From Sphingomonas sp. PAMC 26621 (GTDB lineage: Bacteria > Pseudomonadota > Alphaproteobacteria > Sphingomonadales > Sphingomonadaceae): a stretch of DNA of 64,000 nucleotides. Positions 44,491-54,117 of this stretch are shown here, piece by piece. Below the pieces are notes generated by a model. The model had not been told where the DNA came from. It was given only the letters and a program-made list of their open reading frames with translations, and did not search any database. The stretch covers positions 1 through 64,000 of the forward strand of contig NZ_AIDW01000014.1 of assembly GCF_000251145.1 (NCBI RefSeq), read 5' to 3'. Numbering within the stretch: the first letter of the stretch is position 1; the number at the start of each line of letters is the position of its first letter. The translations under genes and the position numbers were made by a program.

Positions 44491-45420
44491 ATGAAGATCG
44501 CTATCGTCGGTGCCGGCATCGCAGGATCGTCGTGCGGACAAGCCTTGCAGGCGCGTGGCCATGTCGTGTCGCTGTTCGACAAGGGGCGCGGCGCGGGCGG
44601 GCGGATGGCGACACGGCGCGTCGATGGTCCGGACGGCGACGTTTCGTTCGATCACGGCGCGCAATATTTCACCGCGCGCGACCCCGCGTTCGGGGCGCAG
44701 GTCGAGCAGTGGGCTGCGGCGGGCATCGTTGCCGCCTGGCCCGCGGCGGGGGAGGATGCCTGGGTCGGGACCCCCGGCATGAACGCGCTGGTCAAGGCGA
44801 TCACCGTGGATCTCGATGTGACCTGGGGCTCGAAAGTCGATGCGATCCGCCATGTCGACGGTGGCTGGCTGCTGGGCCCAGTTTCGGACACGCGGTTCGA
44901 CGCGGTGATCGTCGCGACTCCGGCCGAGCAGGCGGGGCCGCTGCTCGTCGCGCACGATCCCGCGATGGCGGCGATCGCGCAGGCGTGCCCGTCCGCGCCG
45001 TGCTGGACCGCGATGGTCGCGTTCGAAGATCGCGTTGCCATCGCCGGGGACATCGTTCGCGACAACGGCATCATCGGCTGGGCGGCGCGCAACAGCGCCA
45101 AGCCGGGGCGCGGCGGGCGCGAGGCGTGGGTGGTGCAGGCGACGCCGCACTGGTCGCGCGACCATCTGGAAGAAGCGGCGGACGGCGTCGTCGATGCCTT
45201 GCTGTCGGCGCTGGCGACGGAAGCGACGCAGCCCTTGCCCGCGGCGGTCCTGCGGATCGGACGCCGCTGGCGCTACGCCAAGGTCGCGGCAGTCCGCGAC
45301 GGGGCCTTGTGGGACCCCGCGCGCCGGATCGGCGCGGTCGGCGACTGGCTGCTTGCGCCAAGGGTCGAAAGCGCGTGGCTGTCCGGCCGGATGCTCGCCG
45401 ACCGGATCGGCCCCGCCTAG
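44491..45420 (+). CDS. FAD/NAD(P)-binding renalase-like oxidoreductase
   Basis: A protein of 309 residues. The Rossmann motif [15 protein letters not shown] at 5-19 and [15 protein letters not shown] are typical of the bacterial renalase/amine-oxidase-like family. The end [20 protein letters not shown] binds flavin. It is presumably a soluble flavoenzyme oxidising isomeric NAD(P)H species or amines. GGGAAA precedes the ATG. Its stop overlaps the stop of the convergent desaturase gene by 4 bp (CTAG). Confidence 0.88.
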   Translation: MKIAIVGAGIAGSSCGQALQARGHVVSLFDKGRGAGGRMATRRVDGPDGDVSFDHGAQYFTARDPAFGAQVEQWAAAGIVAAWPAAGEDAWVGTPGMNALVKAITVDLDVTWGSKVDAIRHVDGGWLLGPVSDTRFDAVIVATPAEQAGPLLVAHDPAMAAIAQACPSAPCWTAMVAFEDRVAIAGDIVRDNGIIGWAARNSAKPGRGGREAWVVQATPHWSRDHLEEAADGVVDALLSALATEATQPLPAAVLRIGRRWRYAKVAAVRDGALWDPARRIGAVGDWLLAPRVESAWLSGRMLADRIGPA

Positions 45421-47060
45421 GCGTCGACCCGCGCGCGCGGCATCCCGTCGACGATCGCGCGATCGACCGCATAGTCGCGCGCAATCTCGCGCGCGGTCAT
45501 CTTGGCGGACATCATCACCGAGGGCGTGCCGCCGCCCGGCTGCGTGCCTTGTCCGACCAGATAAAGGTTGGCGATATCCTCGCTGCGATTGTGCGGGCGG
45601 AAGAACGCGGTCTGCGTCAGCCGCGGCTCGACCCCGAAGCCGTTGCCCGCGTAGGACCCGAGCGTCTGCTCGAAATAATCGGGCGTGACGAAGCTGCGAT
45701 AGACCAGCCGCTCGCGCAGGCCGGGGATGTAGCCGCGGTCATCGAGGAAATTGAGCACCTTCTCGGCAAAGCCTTCGCCGACCGTATCCCAGTCGATCTT
45801 GCCGAGCGTGTTGGGCACGGGGATCAGCGTATAGGCCGCATGATGCCCCGGGGGCGCGAGGCTCGGGTCGGTCAGTGTCGGGATGTGCAGATATTGCGAA
45901 AAGTCCTCGGCGAGGATCTTGCGTTCGAAGATGTCGGTCAGCAATTCCTCGTAGCGCGGGCCGAGGATGATGTTGTGGTGCCGCAGGTCGGGGTCGCCAT
46001 CGCGCTTTTCATAGCCGAAGTAGATCACCATCAGCGACATGCTCTGCTTGCGGAACTTGACCACAGAGTCGCGGTTGATCCGCCGGTGCGCCTTGTCGAT
46101 CAGCTTGAGATAAGTGGTGGCATAGTCGCCGTTGGAGACGACGAGATCGGCCGCGAGCGTCTCGCCGGAGGCGAGCGTCACGCCGGTCGCGGTCCGCTTC
46201 CCGCCGCGCTTCTCGACCTCGATGCTGTCGACCTTGGCGTTCAGTTGCACCGTTCCGCCGAGTTCCTCGAACTTGACGACCATCGCCTTCACGAGCGCGC
46301 CCGTGCCGCCGATCGCATAATGGACGCCCCACGTCTTCTCGACGAAGTGGATCATTGCATAGATCGCGGGGACCTTGAGCGGGTTGCCGCCGATCAGCAG
46401 CGGTTCGAAGCTGAACACCTGCCGCATCTTGTCGCTCTTGAAATATTTGCTGATCAGCGAGAACAGCGGCTGGATCGCGCCGAGCTTGAGCAGGTCGGGC
46501 ACGACCCCGACCATCGAGCCGAGGCTGCCGAAATAGGTATAGCCGAGCTCGAGGAACCCGCGCTGGAAGATCGCGCGCGCCGCCTCGTGGAACCGCTCGT
46601 AACCGTCGAGATCCTCGGGCGCGAGCCGCGCGATCTGCGCGCGGACGTTGACCGGGTCGGCGTCGTAATCGAAGAAGGTGCCGTCGTCGAAATAGATACG
46701 GTAGAACGGCAGGACCGGGACGATCTCGAGATAGCGGCTGGTGTTGGGGCCGCCGCTGGTGCCCGACAGGATCCGCTGGTTGTCGCCCAGCACGTCGTCG
46801 GGGAAATCGGGGGCGGCCAGCATCGCGACGTCCCGCTCGAGCGAGAACAGCTCCTCGATGAAATGCGGCACGGTCAGCACGGTCGGCCCCATGTCGAAGG
46901 TGAACCCCTCCGCGCGGCGGACATAGGCGCGGCCACCGACGTCATCGAGTTGTTCGACGATCCGTGTGTCGAAGCCGAGGCTTTGCAGCCGGATCGCGCA
47001 GGCAATGCCGCCGATGCCCGAGCCGATTACGATCGCAGTACGACGGGTCATGGTATCCAT
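45417..47060 (-). CDS. Phytoene desaturase family protein (CrtI/CrtD-like)
   Basis: A protein of 547 residues. The FAD-binding dinucleotide motif [16 protein letters not shown] spans about 10-25, followed by [20 protein letters not shown]. The C-terminus is [20 protein letters not shown], the carotenoid desaturase signature. It is membrane-associated and introduces double bonds into phytoene or a later carotene. It cannot be told by eye from CrtD-type enzymes. No other crt gene lies in the window. Two close Met starts are possible (47060 or 47051). Confidence 0.9.
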   Translation of the reverse strand: MDTMTRRTAIVIGSGIGGIACAIRLQSLGFDTRIVEQLDDVGGRAYVRRAEGFTFDMGPTVLTVPHFIEELFSLERDVAMLAAPDFPDDVLGDNQRILSGTSGGPNTSRYLEIVPVLPFYRIYFDDGTFFDYDADPVNVRAQIARLAPEDLDGYERFHEAARAIFQRGFLELGYTYFGSLGSMVGVVPDLLKLGAIQPLFSLISKYFKSDKMRQVFSFEPLLIGGNPLKVPAIYAMIHFVEKTWGVHYAIGGTGALVKAMVVKFEELGGTVQLNAKVDSIEVEKRGGKRTATGVTLASGETLAADLVVSNGDYATTYLKLIDKAHRRINRDSVVKFRKQSMSLMVIYFGYEKRDGDPDLRHHNIILGPRYEELLTDIFERKILAEDFSQYLHIPTLTDPSLAPPGHHAAYTLIPVPNTLGKIDWDTVGEGFAEKVLNFLDDRGYIPGLRERLVYRSFVTPDYFEQTLGSYAGNGFGVEPRLTQTAFFRPHNRSEDIANLYLVGQGTQPGGGTPSVMMSAKMTAREIARDYAVDRAIVDGMPRARVDA

Positions 47061-47311
47061 GTCTTTTCTTGAGCGAGGGGAGCGGCGATCATTCGGCGTT
47101 CGGCCAGCGCGTTGGGTATAGATGTGGCACCGCGATCGGCGCCGTCAATGGGTAACCCGGTTCAGCGATCAGGCGGGGGCAGGGCAGGTCGGTAATGACA
47201 GCTTAACGCACTGGTCCGCGCCAAGTGCCATCCCCATTGCGGCAAGACCGGAAACATCGCAGATCCCGCCGGAACCGCAGTTCCGCCCGCACGCCACAGA
47301 AAGATCCGCGC

Positions 47312-47776
47312 ATGACCCGGCCGCCGCTCCCCCCGTTCACCGACGAAACCGCAGCGCACAAGGCGCGGCTGGCGGAGGACGCGTGGAACAGCCGCGATCC
47401 GGCGCGCGTGGCGCTTGCCTATACGCCCGACAGCCAGTGGCGGAACCGCGCCGAATTCATCACGGGCCGGGAGCAGATCGCGGCGTTCCTCACGCGGAAA
47501 TGGGCGCGCGAGCTCGACTATCGCTTGATCAAGCAAGTCTGGGCGCACGCCGGCGACCGGATCGCGGTGCGCTTCGCTTATGAATATCACGACGACAGCG
47601 GGCAGTGGTTCCGGGCGTATGGCAACGAGAACTGGCAGTTCGACGACGGCGGCCTGATGATGATCCGGATTGCCAGCATCAACGAACATCCCATCGCTGC
47701 CGATGCGCGCGCCTTCTTCTGGCCGCTTGGTCGACGGCCGGACGATCACCCGGGGCTTACGGCGATGGGGTTCTGA
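47312..47776 (+). CDS. NTF2-like/SnoaL-like protein (DUF1348 family)
   Basis: A protein of 154 residues with a cone-shaped NTF2 fold expected from [26 protein letters not shown] and the beta-sheet half ([26 protein letters not shown]). The end [14 protein letters not shown] is typical of DUF1348. The function is unknown, possibly a stand-alone small-molecule binder. The ribosome site is weak. Confidence 0.85.
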   Translation: MTRPPLPPFTDETAAHKARLAEDAWNSRDPARVALAYTPDSQWRNRAEFITGREQIAAFLTRKWARELDYRLIKQVWAHAGDRIAVRFAYEYHDDSGQWFRAYGNENWQFDDGGLMMIRIASINEHPIAADARAFFWPLGRRPDDHPGLTAMGF

Positions 47777-47876
47777 GCGGACGGTCCCGACCGGGATTGA
47801 TGATCGTCCGAAGACCGGTTGCAATCTCAAGATGAATGCTGGGGATTTGCGGGCGAGCATTGTACGGTCCAGCGTC

Positions 47877-48071
47877 ATGGCCGCGTACAAACTCTATTGC
47901 CTGGATGATCAGGGGCACATCACCAGCCGAATCGAATTTGTGGGCGATGGTGACGAGGCCGCGATTGCGCATGTGCGGCAACATCATTTCAGCAGCGCCT
48001 GCGAGATCTGGGAGCTGGGGCGGCTCGTCGCGAGGATGCCCAAAGGCAGCTCCAGTCCACCTGCTCGCTAG
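47877..48071 (+). CDS. Conserved small alphaproteobacterial protein
   Basis: A protein of 64 residues. The pattern YKLYCLDDQGHI, then DEAAIAHVRQH and CEIWELGRLVARM is a recurrent small-protein family in Alphaproteobacteria with no assigned function. It has a compact alpha/beta fold. A longer start at 47832 is possible. Confidence 0.65.
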   Translation: MAAYKLYCLDDQGHITSRIEFVGDGDEAAIAHVRQHHFSSACEIWELGRLVARMPKGSSSPPAR

Positions 48072-48120
48072 TAACGCCATTCTTGCCCGTCTCGGCAGCG
48101 GAATGGATCGGCAAAGGAGT

Positions 48121-48152
48121 ACTGGCGGACCGATACAGATCGGTCCGCCAGT
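48121..48152. terminator. Strong bidirectional hairpin
   Basis: Perfect 14-bp arms ACTGGCGGACCGAT and ATCGGTCCGCCAGT enclose an ACAG loop. It sits between convergent genes, 49 bp past one stop and 42 bp from the other. No long U-tract follows on either strand, so the stem strength is the main support. Confidence 0.62.
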
Positions 48153-48194
48153 GCGGTTAAGTCACCACCTGAGCCCCATCGACCCCGGCGACGG

Positions 48195-48593
48195 CTACTG
48201 GGCGGGAATGTGGATCCCGCAGAGCTTGTTGCCGTCCGGGTCGCGGACATAGGCGAGGTGGACGGTTCCCATCGCCGACTCGCGCGGACCCGGACCATCC
48301 TCGATCGAGATGCCGCCGTTGGCGACGGCGGTCCTGTGGAACAGATCGACCTGCTCGGGGGAGTCACAGGAAAACGCCACGGTGCTGCCGTTCGCCACGG
48401 TTGCCGGTTCGTCGTCGATCGGCTGGGAAACGATGAAGTTCGTCCCGCCGGCATTGCGGTAGAACAAGCGGGTATGCCCGCTGCCGGCGATGTTCAGCGT
48501 CGCTTCGCCCGCGCCGAGCGCGCCGAGCAAAGCGTCGTAGAACCGCCTCGATCGCTCGATGTCGTTCGACCCCACCATGGTATGAAACAGCAC
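48195..48593 (-). CDS. VOC family (glyoxalase-like) protein
   Basis: A protein of 132 residues with two beta-alpha-beta-beta-beta modules: VGSNDIERSRRFYDALLG at the start and HLAYVRDPDGNKLCGIHI at the end. It is a glyoxalase/bleomycin-resistance/dioxygenase superfamily protein of unknown reaction. The start is GTG with GGAG at 7 nt. It is the second gene of a unit with the Old Yellow Enzyme gene (45-bp gap), which suggests handling of electrophilic enones or aldehydes. Confidence 0.88.
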   Translation of the reverse strand: MLFHTMVGSNDIERSRRFYDALLGALGAGEATLNIAGSGHTRLFYRNAGGTNFIVSQPIDDEPATVANGSTVAFSCDSPEQVDLFHRTAVANGGISIEDGPGPRESAMGTVHLAYVRDPDGNKLCGIHIPAQ

Positions 48594-48638
48594 GTCACTT
48601 CTCCTTGATTGAATACGCAGGCGACAACACGCCTCAGA

Positions 48639-49751
48639 TCACGGAAGCTCGATCTGCCCGTTCATGCCGGGCCAGTCCGAATAGCCGACGGCGCCGCCGC
48701 CATACCAATATTGCTTCGGTGCCTCGGCAAGCGGGGCGCCGGTCCGGAGCCGATCGACGAGATCGGGGTTGGCGAGGAAGGGGCGGCCGAAGCTGAACAG
48801 GTCGGCGTCGCCGTCCGCCAGCGTCTTCTCGGCAAGCTCGAGCGTGTACTGATTGTTGGCGATATAGGCGCCCGAGAAGCGCTTGCGCATTTCGTGGAAG
48901 TCGATTCCATCGGGCACGTCGCGCGTCTGCTGGGTCACGCCTTCGATATCGTGGATGTAGAGCAGCCCGATCCCGGACAGGGCGTCGACGAAGGTGTCGA
49001 ACGTGCGTCCGACCTGGCCGTCGAGCGGGGTCTTCCCGGGCTCGGTCGTCGCCGGCGAGATGCGGATGCCGACACGGTTCGCGCCCCAGACCCCGACCAC
49101 CGCACGGACCACGTCGAGCGGGAATCGCAGCCGGTTCTCGATCGAACCGCCATAATCGTCGGTGCGCTGGTTGGTGCTGTCGCGGATGAACTGCTCGAGC
49201 AGATAGTTGTTCGCGGCATGAACCTCGACGCCGTCGAACCCAGCCGCCTTCGCCTGTTCGGCGGCGTGGCGATAATCCTCGACGATGGCGGGAATCTCGT
49301 CGGTCTCCAGCGCGCGCGGGGTGACAAAATCCTTCATCCCGTCATTGGTGAAGGCCTGCCCCTCCGCCGCGATCGCGGACGGTGCCACGGGCAGCGCACC
49401 GCCGTGGAGGTCGGGGTGCGAGATACGGCCGGTATGCCACAACTGCAGGAAGATCTTGCCCCCACGCCGATGGACCGCCGCGACGATCGGCGTCCACGCC
49501 GCGACCTGCGCGTCCGACCAGATGCCGGGCGTCATCGCATAGCCGCGGGCCTGGGACGAGATGTTCGTCGCTTCGGTGATGATCAGGCCGGCATCGGCCC
49601 GCTGCGCATAATAATCCGCCGCGAAGGCCGGGGGGATCCCATCCTCGTTCGAGCGGCTGCGGGTGAGGGGGGCCATGACGATGCGGTTCTGCAACTGCAG
49701 GTCGCCGATCGTGACGGGTTGCAGGACGGGGCTGGCGGGCTGTTCGGACAT
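48639..49751 (-). CDS. Alkene reductase (Old Yellow Enzyme, NemA-like)
   Basis: A protein of 370 residues, an FMN-dependent NAD(P)H:enone reductase with an eight-stranded barrel. The substrate-binding pair His178 and Asn181 is in VEVHAANNYLLEQF, and the active-site Tyr is Tyr183. PLTRSRSNEDGIP and LWHTGRISHPDL are family signatures. It is cytosolic and reduces alpha,beta-unsaturated carbonyls and nitro compounds. It leads the unit with the VOC gene. Confidence 0.94.
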   Translation of the reverse strand: MSEQPASPVLQPVTIGDLQLQNRIVMAPLTRSRSNEDGIPPAFAADYYAQRADAGLIITEATNISSQARGYAMTPGIWSDAQVAAWTPIVAAVHRRGGKIFLQLWHTGRISHPDLHGGALPVAPSAIAAEGQAFTNDGMKDFVTPRALETDEIPAIVEDYRHAAEQAKAAGFDGVEVHAANNYLLEQFIRDSTNQRTDDYGGSIENRLRFPLDVVRAVVGVWGANRVGIRISPATTEPGKTPLDGQVGRTFDTFVDALSGIGLLYIHDIEGVTQQTRDVPDGIDFHEMRKRFSGAYIANNQYTLELAEKTLADGDADLFSFGRPFLANPDLVDRLRTGAPLAEAPKQYWYGGGAVGYSDWPGMNGQIELP

Positions 49752-50025
49752 CTTTGGGTCTTTCCGTGGAAGGGAAGCGCGAAGGGAAGACCGCTGTAAC
49801 GCTTGAGCGCGCAGTTGATCCCGAGGGCGTGGCGGACACTGCGGCGGCGCGTCGCACGCATCGGACAGGTGTCTGTCGAGCGTCGTGGCGGCGGAATATG
49901 ACCAGCCTTAGCGGCGCGGTGATCGGTACGACGTCTGGCTTACGAATGACGACGGCGCAGGCACGGCCTGGCGTGCAACGGATTCCGTCGAGCAGGGCGC
50001 AGTTGGGAAATGTTCAGTGAAGATG

Positions 50026-50099
50026 TGGAGCGGGTGAAGGGAATCGAACCCTCGTCACTTGCTTGGGAAGCAAAAGCTCTACCATTGAGCTACACCCGC
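50026..50099 (-). tRNA. tRNA-Gly, anticodon CCC
   Basis: A 74-nt cloverleaf with encoded CCA. The acceptor GCGGGTG pairs with CACCCGC, the D-arm is GCTC/GAGC, and the anticodon arm is TTTGC-TTCCCAA-GCAAG. The T-arm is GAGGG-TTCGATT-CCCTT. The anticodon CCC reads GGG codons. It lies between the Old Yellow Enzyme gene and the redox operon. No integrase or attachment duplication adjoins it. Confidence 0.95.
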
Positions 50100-50297
50100 C
50101 TATCAACGGCAACCCGCTGATCGGGTCGGCATCGGGGTCCGGATGGCACCCTATGCGCGACGTGGCGGGCCAATGCCACGTTTCGAACGGGGTCGTCAAC
50201 GGGGATAAGACGATCCGCGCAAACTCCCGCGATGCCGGCCGATCGCCTCGCCCCGTCGACGCGCCGCGGGACCACCGGTACCGCGGCGACATCGTCG

Positions 50298-51101
50298 TCA
50301 TCCGGCGATGGTCGCGACCGAGCCGGAGTCGACCCGGATCCCGGCGCCGTTGATGAAGCTCGCCCGTTCCGAACACAGGAAGGCGACCGCGGCGGCCACT
50401 TCCTCCGCCCGGCCACGGCGCTTGAGCACCATCCCGGGTCGTTCCTCGTCGAGGAAGCTCGCGATCGCATCGTCGAAGCTCTCGCCGCGTTCGTCCGCAC
50501 GCTTGCGCATCATCGTATCGGTCATCGGGGTCGCGATGAACGCCGGGGAGACGGTGTTGACCAGCACATTGTCCCCGCCATAGGCCTTGGACAACCCCTT
50601 CGCGAGGCTGAGGATGCCGGCCTTGGACGCACAATAAGCGAGTTCGTCGATATAGGGCTGGACCCCGTCCTCCGACGCGAACAGCACGATCCGGCCCCAG
50701 CCGCCCGCGCGCATCGCCGGGATCGCCTCGCGACACATGCGGACCGCGCCCATCAGGTTGATGTCGAGCGTCTGCTGCCAGCCGGCGTCGTCGACCTCAA
50801 GGAAATCCCCGGTCGCGCCGGTGACCCCGGCGGCATTGACGTAGATGTCGGGGTTGCCGAGTTTCCCGCGAACCTCCGCCCAGATCGCGCTGACATCGTC
50901 GATCCTGGTCACGTCGCCGGTGACCGCGATGACGTCCCCGAGCGGCGACAGCTCGGCAACCGCCTCGTCGAGCGTCCCGCCGGCTTGATCGGTGATCGCG
51001 ACGCGGACGCCCGCCTCGAGCAGCAGCTTTGCCGTCTCCTTGCCCATGCCCGAATCCGCGCCGCTGATCAGCGCGATACGGTCCTTGATGCCGAGATCCA
51101 T
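50298..51101 (-). CDS. SDR family oxidoreductase, last gene of a redox operon
   Basis: A protein of 267 residues with classical short-chain dehydrogenase features. SGADSGMG at 13-20 is the cofactor loop, VNAAG at about 88-92, and the catalytic set is Ser143, Tyr156 and Lys160 (YCASK). The acidic residue after beta-2 (ITDQ) suggests NAD(H). AAGGAG precedes the ATG. It starts 10 bp after the GMC oxidoreductase gene, so it belongs to that operon, and it may act on the alcohol or ketone partner of the GMC reaction. Confidence 0.9.
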   Translation of the reverse strand: MDLGIKDRIALISGADSGMGKETAKLLLEAGVRVAITDQAGGTLDEAVAELSPLGDVIAVTGDVTRIDDVSAIWAEVRGKLGNPDIYVNAAGVTGATGDFLEVDDAGWQQTLDINLMGAVRMCREAIPAMRAGGWGRIVLFASEDGVQPYIDELAYCASKAGILSLAKGLSKAYGGDNVLVNTVSPAFIATPMTDTMMRKRADERGESFDDAIASFLDEERPGMVLKRRGRAEEVAAAVAFLCSERASFINGAGIRVDSGSVATIAG

Positions 51102-51111
51102 GGTGAACTCC

Positions 51112-52650
51112 TTACTGTTTGGATGCCAGAAAACGGTCGGCGGTGCGAAGTGACAGCGCCATGATCGTGAGCGCCGGGTTGGCGGCCAGCGCACTCGGGA
51201 AGATCGAATTGTCGCAGATCAGCAGGTTGGGGATGTCGAAGCTGCGACCGTCCGGGTCGACCACCGCCGAAGCGCCATCCCGCCCCATGCGGCACGTGCC
51301 GATGGTATGCGCCGAGCGGCTGACGGAGAAAATGTCGCGCGCGCCCGCCGCCGCCCATATGTCGGTCAGCGTGCGGCGCGCGTGCCGATCGATCGCCCGT
51401 TCGTTATCGTGATAGCTGTAGTCGATCCGCGCCTTGCGATGCCCGAAGGCGTCGGTCTCGTCGGCGAGCGTCAGCCGATTGTCCTCGTGCGGCAGGCATT
51501 CGCCGTTGATCCCGATCCCGGCCATGCTGTTGTAACCGCGCAGCAGCGTCTGGAGACGCTCGCCCCACATGCCCGCGCCGCGCGCGAGCCCGGTCGCGAG
51601 GTTGACCGGGAGCACGCCGAGGCTCTGGATCAGATAGCCGCTCGCACAGCCGATGTCGCCGGGGCGCATCATGTCCTCGCTGATCAGCGAGGAGGGATAG
51701 CCGCGGTTCATCCGCATGTCGGCGTCGAACCGGCCCCAGACCTGAGTCGCGACATGCGCCATGAAATTGCGCCCCACCTGACCGCTCGAATTGGCGATCC
51801 CGAGGTTGAGCAGCAGGCGCGGCGTCTCGACCCCGCCCGCGCACAGGAAGACGGCGGAACAGCGCTGGCGATGCTCCCGGCCGTCCTGCCAATAGACGAC
51901 CGCGCTGATCCTGCCGCTTCGATCGAATTCGAACGAAAGAACGCGGGACTCCGCGCGGATCTCGGCACCGTGCGCGACCGCGGCGGGCAGGTACGTCGTG
52001 TCCATGCTGGTCTTGGCGGCGTTGCGGCAGCCCTGATGGCAGGCACCGCAATTGACGCAGGCCTGCCGCTGCCCCCAGTGCGGCTGGTCACGATCACGCG
52101 ACACCAGCGCGGCCGGCGCATCGGTCGCGCGAATGCCGAGGGCGGCACAGCCGCGCGCCATCGCATCGGCGGAGGCGTTGCGCGCTACCGGCGGGTAGGC
52201 ATAGCGCCGCGTCGCATCCCACGGATAGTCGGCCGGCCCGGATACGCCGGTAAACTGCTCGACCTCCGCAAGGTAGGCGGTGAGCGCGTCATGGTCGATC
52301 GGCCAGTCGGCACCTTCGCCGGTCAGCGTCTGCAACTGCAGGTCGCGCGGATCGGGGCGCGGGCAGAACGCGCCCCAGTGGAGCGTCGACCCGCCGACGC
52401 CCATGCCCGAATTGTTCGAACCGAACGCGGTGGGGGTCGATCCGCCACTGAGACGTTCCTCCATCCAGTAGATATCAGCAGCCACTTCGTCCGCGACGTG
52501 ATCGTCCGGACGGAAGGCACGGCCGGCCTCGAGCGCGACCACCGACACACCCGCCTGCGCGAGCCGGGCCGTCAGCGGCGCGCCGCCCGCGCCGGTGCCG
52601 ATCACGACCGCGTCGACGACATCGTTGGCGGCATGCCGTGGCGCGTTCAA
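51112..52650 (-). CDS. GMC family oxidoreductase with Fe-S-type Cys motif (gluconate/FAD-glucose dehydrogenase alpha-like)
   Basis: A protein of 512 residues. The FAD-binding motif VVIGTGAGGAPLTARLA spans about 15-31. The C-terminal GMC segments carry His in AHTIGTCRMG and Asn in AANPALTIMAL. A Cys cluster CVNCGACHQGC (Cys198, 201, 204, 208) follows the CxxCxxCxxxC rule and could hold a 3Fe-4S or 4Fe-4S centre, as in FAD-glucose dehydrogenase alpha subunits. No signal peptide is visible. The start is TTG overlapping the stop of the upstream fusion gene (TTGA), so the two proteins are coupled. An ATG 9 codons upstream is an alternative. Confidence 0.88.
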   Translation of the reverse strand: MNAPRHAANDVVDAVVIGTGAGGAPLTARLAQAGVSVVALEAGRAFRPDDHVADEVAADIYWMEERLSGGSTPTAFGSNNSGMGVGGSTLHWGAFCPRPDPRDLQLQTLTGEGADWPIDHDALTAYLAEVEQFTGVSGPADYPWDATRRYAYPPVARNASADAMARGCAALGIRATDAPAALVSRDRDQPHWGQRQACVNCGACHQGCRNAAKTSMDTTYLPAAVAHGAEIRAESRVLSFEFDRSGRISAVVYWQDGREHRQRCSAVFLCAGGVETPRLLLNLGIANSSGQVGRNFMAHVATQVWGRFDADMRMNRGYPSSLISEDMMRPGDIGCASGYLIQSLGVLPVNLATGLARGAGMWGERLQTLLRGYNSMAGIGINGECLPHEDNRLTLADETDAFGHRKARIDYSYHDNERAIDRHARRTLTDIWAAAGARDIFSVSRSAHTIGTCRMGRDGASAVVDPDGRSFDIPNLLICDNSIFPSALAANPALTIMALSLRTADRFLASKQ

Positions 52651-54002
52651 GACGATTGCTCCACGGGGCGCTGCCACGTTTCGAGGTCATCCGCGGCAGT
52701 GCGGGTGTACCCCTGCTTGCGCGGACCATCGCCGCCGTTCGCGAAGCCGTCATAGCCGATCGCCGCCATCGTCGCGGGGAGGGACATCCAGACTCGCGCG
52801 GTTTCGGCACGTACGTCCTCGAACCACAGCCGCATCTGTTCGGCGGTCAGTTTCGAGTCGTCTTCCGCGATGCCGGTCTCGCCCGCGTCGATGCACTCGA
52901 GCAGGGCCGCCTGCGCCGTGCCCGGCGCGGTCGCGAACCCCCCTTCGAACGCGGCGAGCGTCGCGAGCCCGCGCGTCCATGCCGCGCGATCAGCGGGCAA
53001 GGCCGCAAAGCGCCAGCCGTCGCCCGGACCCTCGGCGATCCCGGCGAGAATCCGGTCCGCCAGCGCGCGGTCCGCGCCGCAATCGGGGAGGATCTGCCCG
53101 ACCAGCGCCGCCATCGTCGCGACGTGGTCGTCCGTCCACGACGACAGGTCGGAGGAGGGGGGATGGAGCCGGTCCACCATCGCGGCGCGCGTCCGGTGGC
53201 TGACGCGATCGGAGTCGAGCAACCGCGCGAACCGGGCCGGGAGTGCCGCCGGTTCGACCATCGCGGCGTGACCGTCGATCAGGCCGGCAAGCACCTGCGG
53301 CTGTTCGTAAGGAATGAGATGCGCCGCGCCTTCGACCACCCGCAGCTCGGCGGTGGCATAATGCGGCAGGTTGAGCCGTCGCTGCGCCTCCGCGCCGAGA
53401 TCGCCGTCCTCCGCCCCCGCGAGGATCAGCGCGGGGATCGGGACCTGCCCTGCAATGGCGCGCCAGTCCTCGCGGCTGCCGCGCTCGAGCCAGCCGAGCC
53501 ACGCTTCCCGGCTCGATCGCTGCACGTCGGCGATCGCCTGGTCCCGGGCTTCGCCCGCCAGCGGGGTTGCGGTATTGGCATCGACGAACGTCACGGCATC
53601 GTCACGCGTCGGCGACCGATCGGCGAACCACCCGATCATCTCGGCGCGGCGATCCTCGTCCATCGGTTCGGGCGCGGGCGGTGAGGCCGCGACCAGCACG
53701 ACGCCGAGGACGCCCGACAGGCCGATCTCCCCGGACGCAGCGCGTGCCGCCACCAGGGTGACGATCTTGCCGCCCATGCTATGCCCGACCAGCACGCAGG
53801 CGGTGAGGTGACGCGACCGGATTTCCGCCGCGAGCCAATCCGCCATTGCGGCGACATCGGCATATCCCGCGTCCGCCGCATCGCCGAACCCGGGCAGGTC
53901 CAGCGCCACGCAGGCACGGTGCGGCAAGTGCTCGACGACACGATCCCATTCTTTCGCGCTCGCGCCCAGCGCGTGAAGAAATACCAACGTCGGTCCGGTC
54001 AT
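52647..54002 (-). CDS. Alpha/beta hydrolase fused to gluconate 2-dehydrogenase subunit 3 domain
   Basis: A protein of 451 residues with two domains. Residues 1-255 form an alpha/beta hydrolase: LVFLHALGASAKEW, nucleophile Ser75 in VGHSMGGK, acid near Asp199, base His228 in GAAHLIPYE. Residues about 290-440 match the gluconate 2-dehydrogenase subunit 3 family (SWTDDHVATMAALVGQILP, then GYDGFANGGDGPRKQGY). In known complexes this small subunit accompanies a GMC flavoprotein and often brings a Tat leader; none is present here. The gene overlaps the GMC gene by 4 bp. GAGG at 5 nt supports the ATG at 54002. Such a fusion is unusual in my experience. Confidence 0.86.
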   Translation of the reverse strand: MTGPTLVFLHALGASAKEWDRVVEHLPHRACVALDLPGFGDAADAGYADVAAMADWLAAEIRSRHLTACVLVGHSMGGKIVTLVAARAASGEIGLSGVLGVVLVAASPPAPEPMDEDRRAEMIGWFADRSPTRDDAVTFVDANTATPLAGEARDQAIADVQRSSREAWLGWLERGSREDWRAIAGQVPIPALILAGAEDGDLGAEAQRRLNLPHYATAELRVVEGAAHLIPYEQPQVLAGLIDGHAAMVEPAALPARFARLLDSDRVSHRTRAAMVDRLHPPSSDLSSWTDDHVATMAALVGQILPDCGADRALADRILAGIAEGPGDGWRFAALPADRAAWTRGLATLAAFEGGFATAPGTAQAALLECIDAGETGIAEDDSKLTAEQMRLWFEDVRAETARVWMSLPATMAAIGYDGFANGGDGPRKQGYTRTAADDLETWQRPVEQSS

Positions 54003-54117
54003 GCAGCCTCGCAAATTCCCCTCTGCGTGACGTTGCAGCGACGGGTACGTTCCGGTGAAACGCCCGCGGAACCGAATAATTCCGCCGCCGCCCCGCGCGC
54101 CCGGTGCGCGCGCCTGG

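Noticed and set aside
44475-47072. 865-codon plus-strand frame
   Set aside because: It overlaps a recognisable flavoprotein in another frame and is antisense to the desaturase; it is not protein-like.
50026-50099. tRNA-Gly as an attachment site for an integrated element
   Set aside because: No integrase gene is adjacent and I saw no repeated tRNA 3' end within the window.
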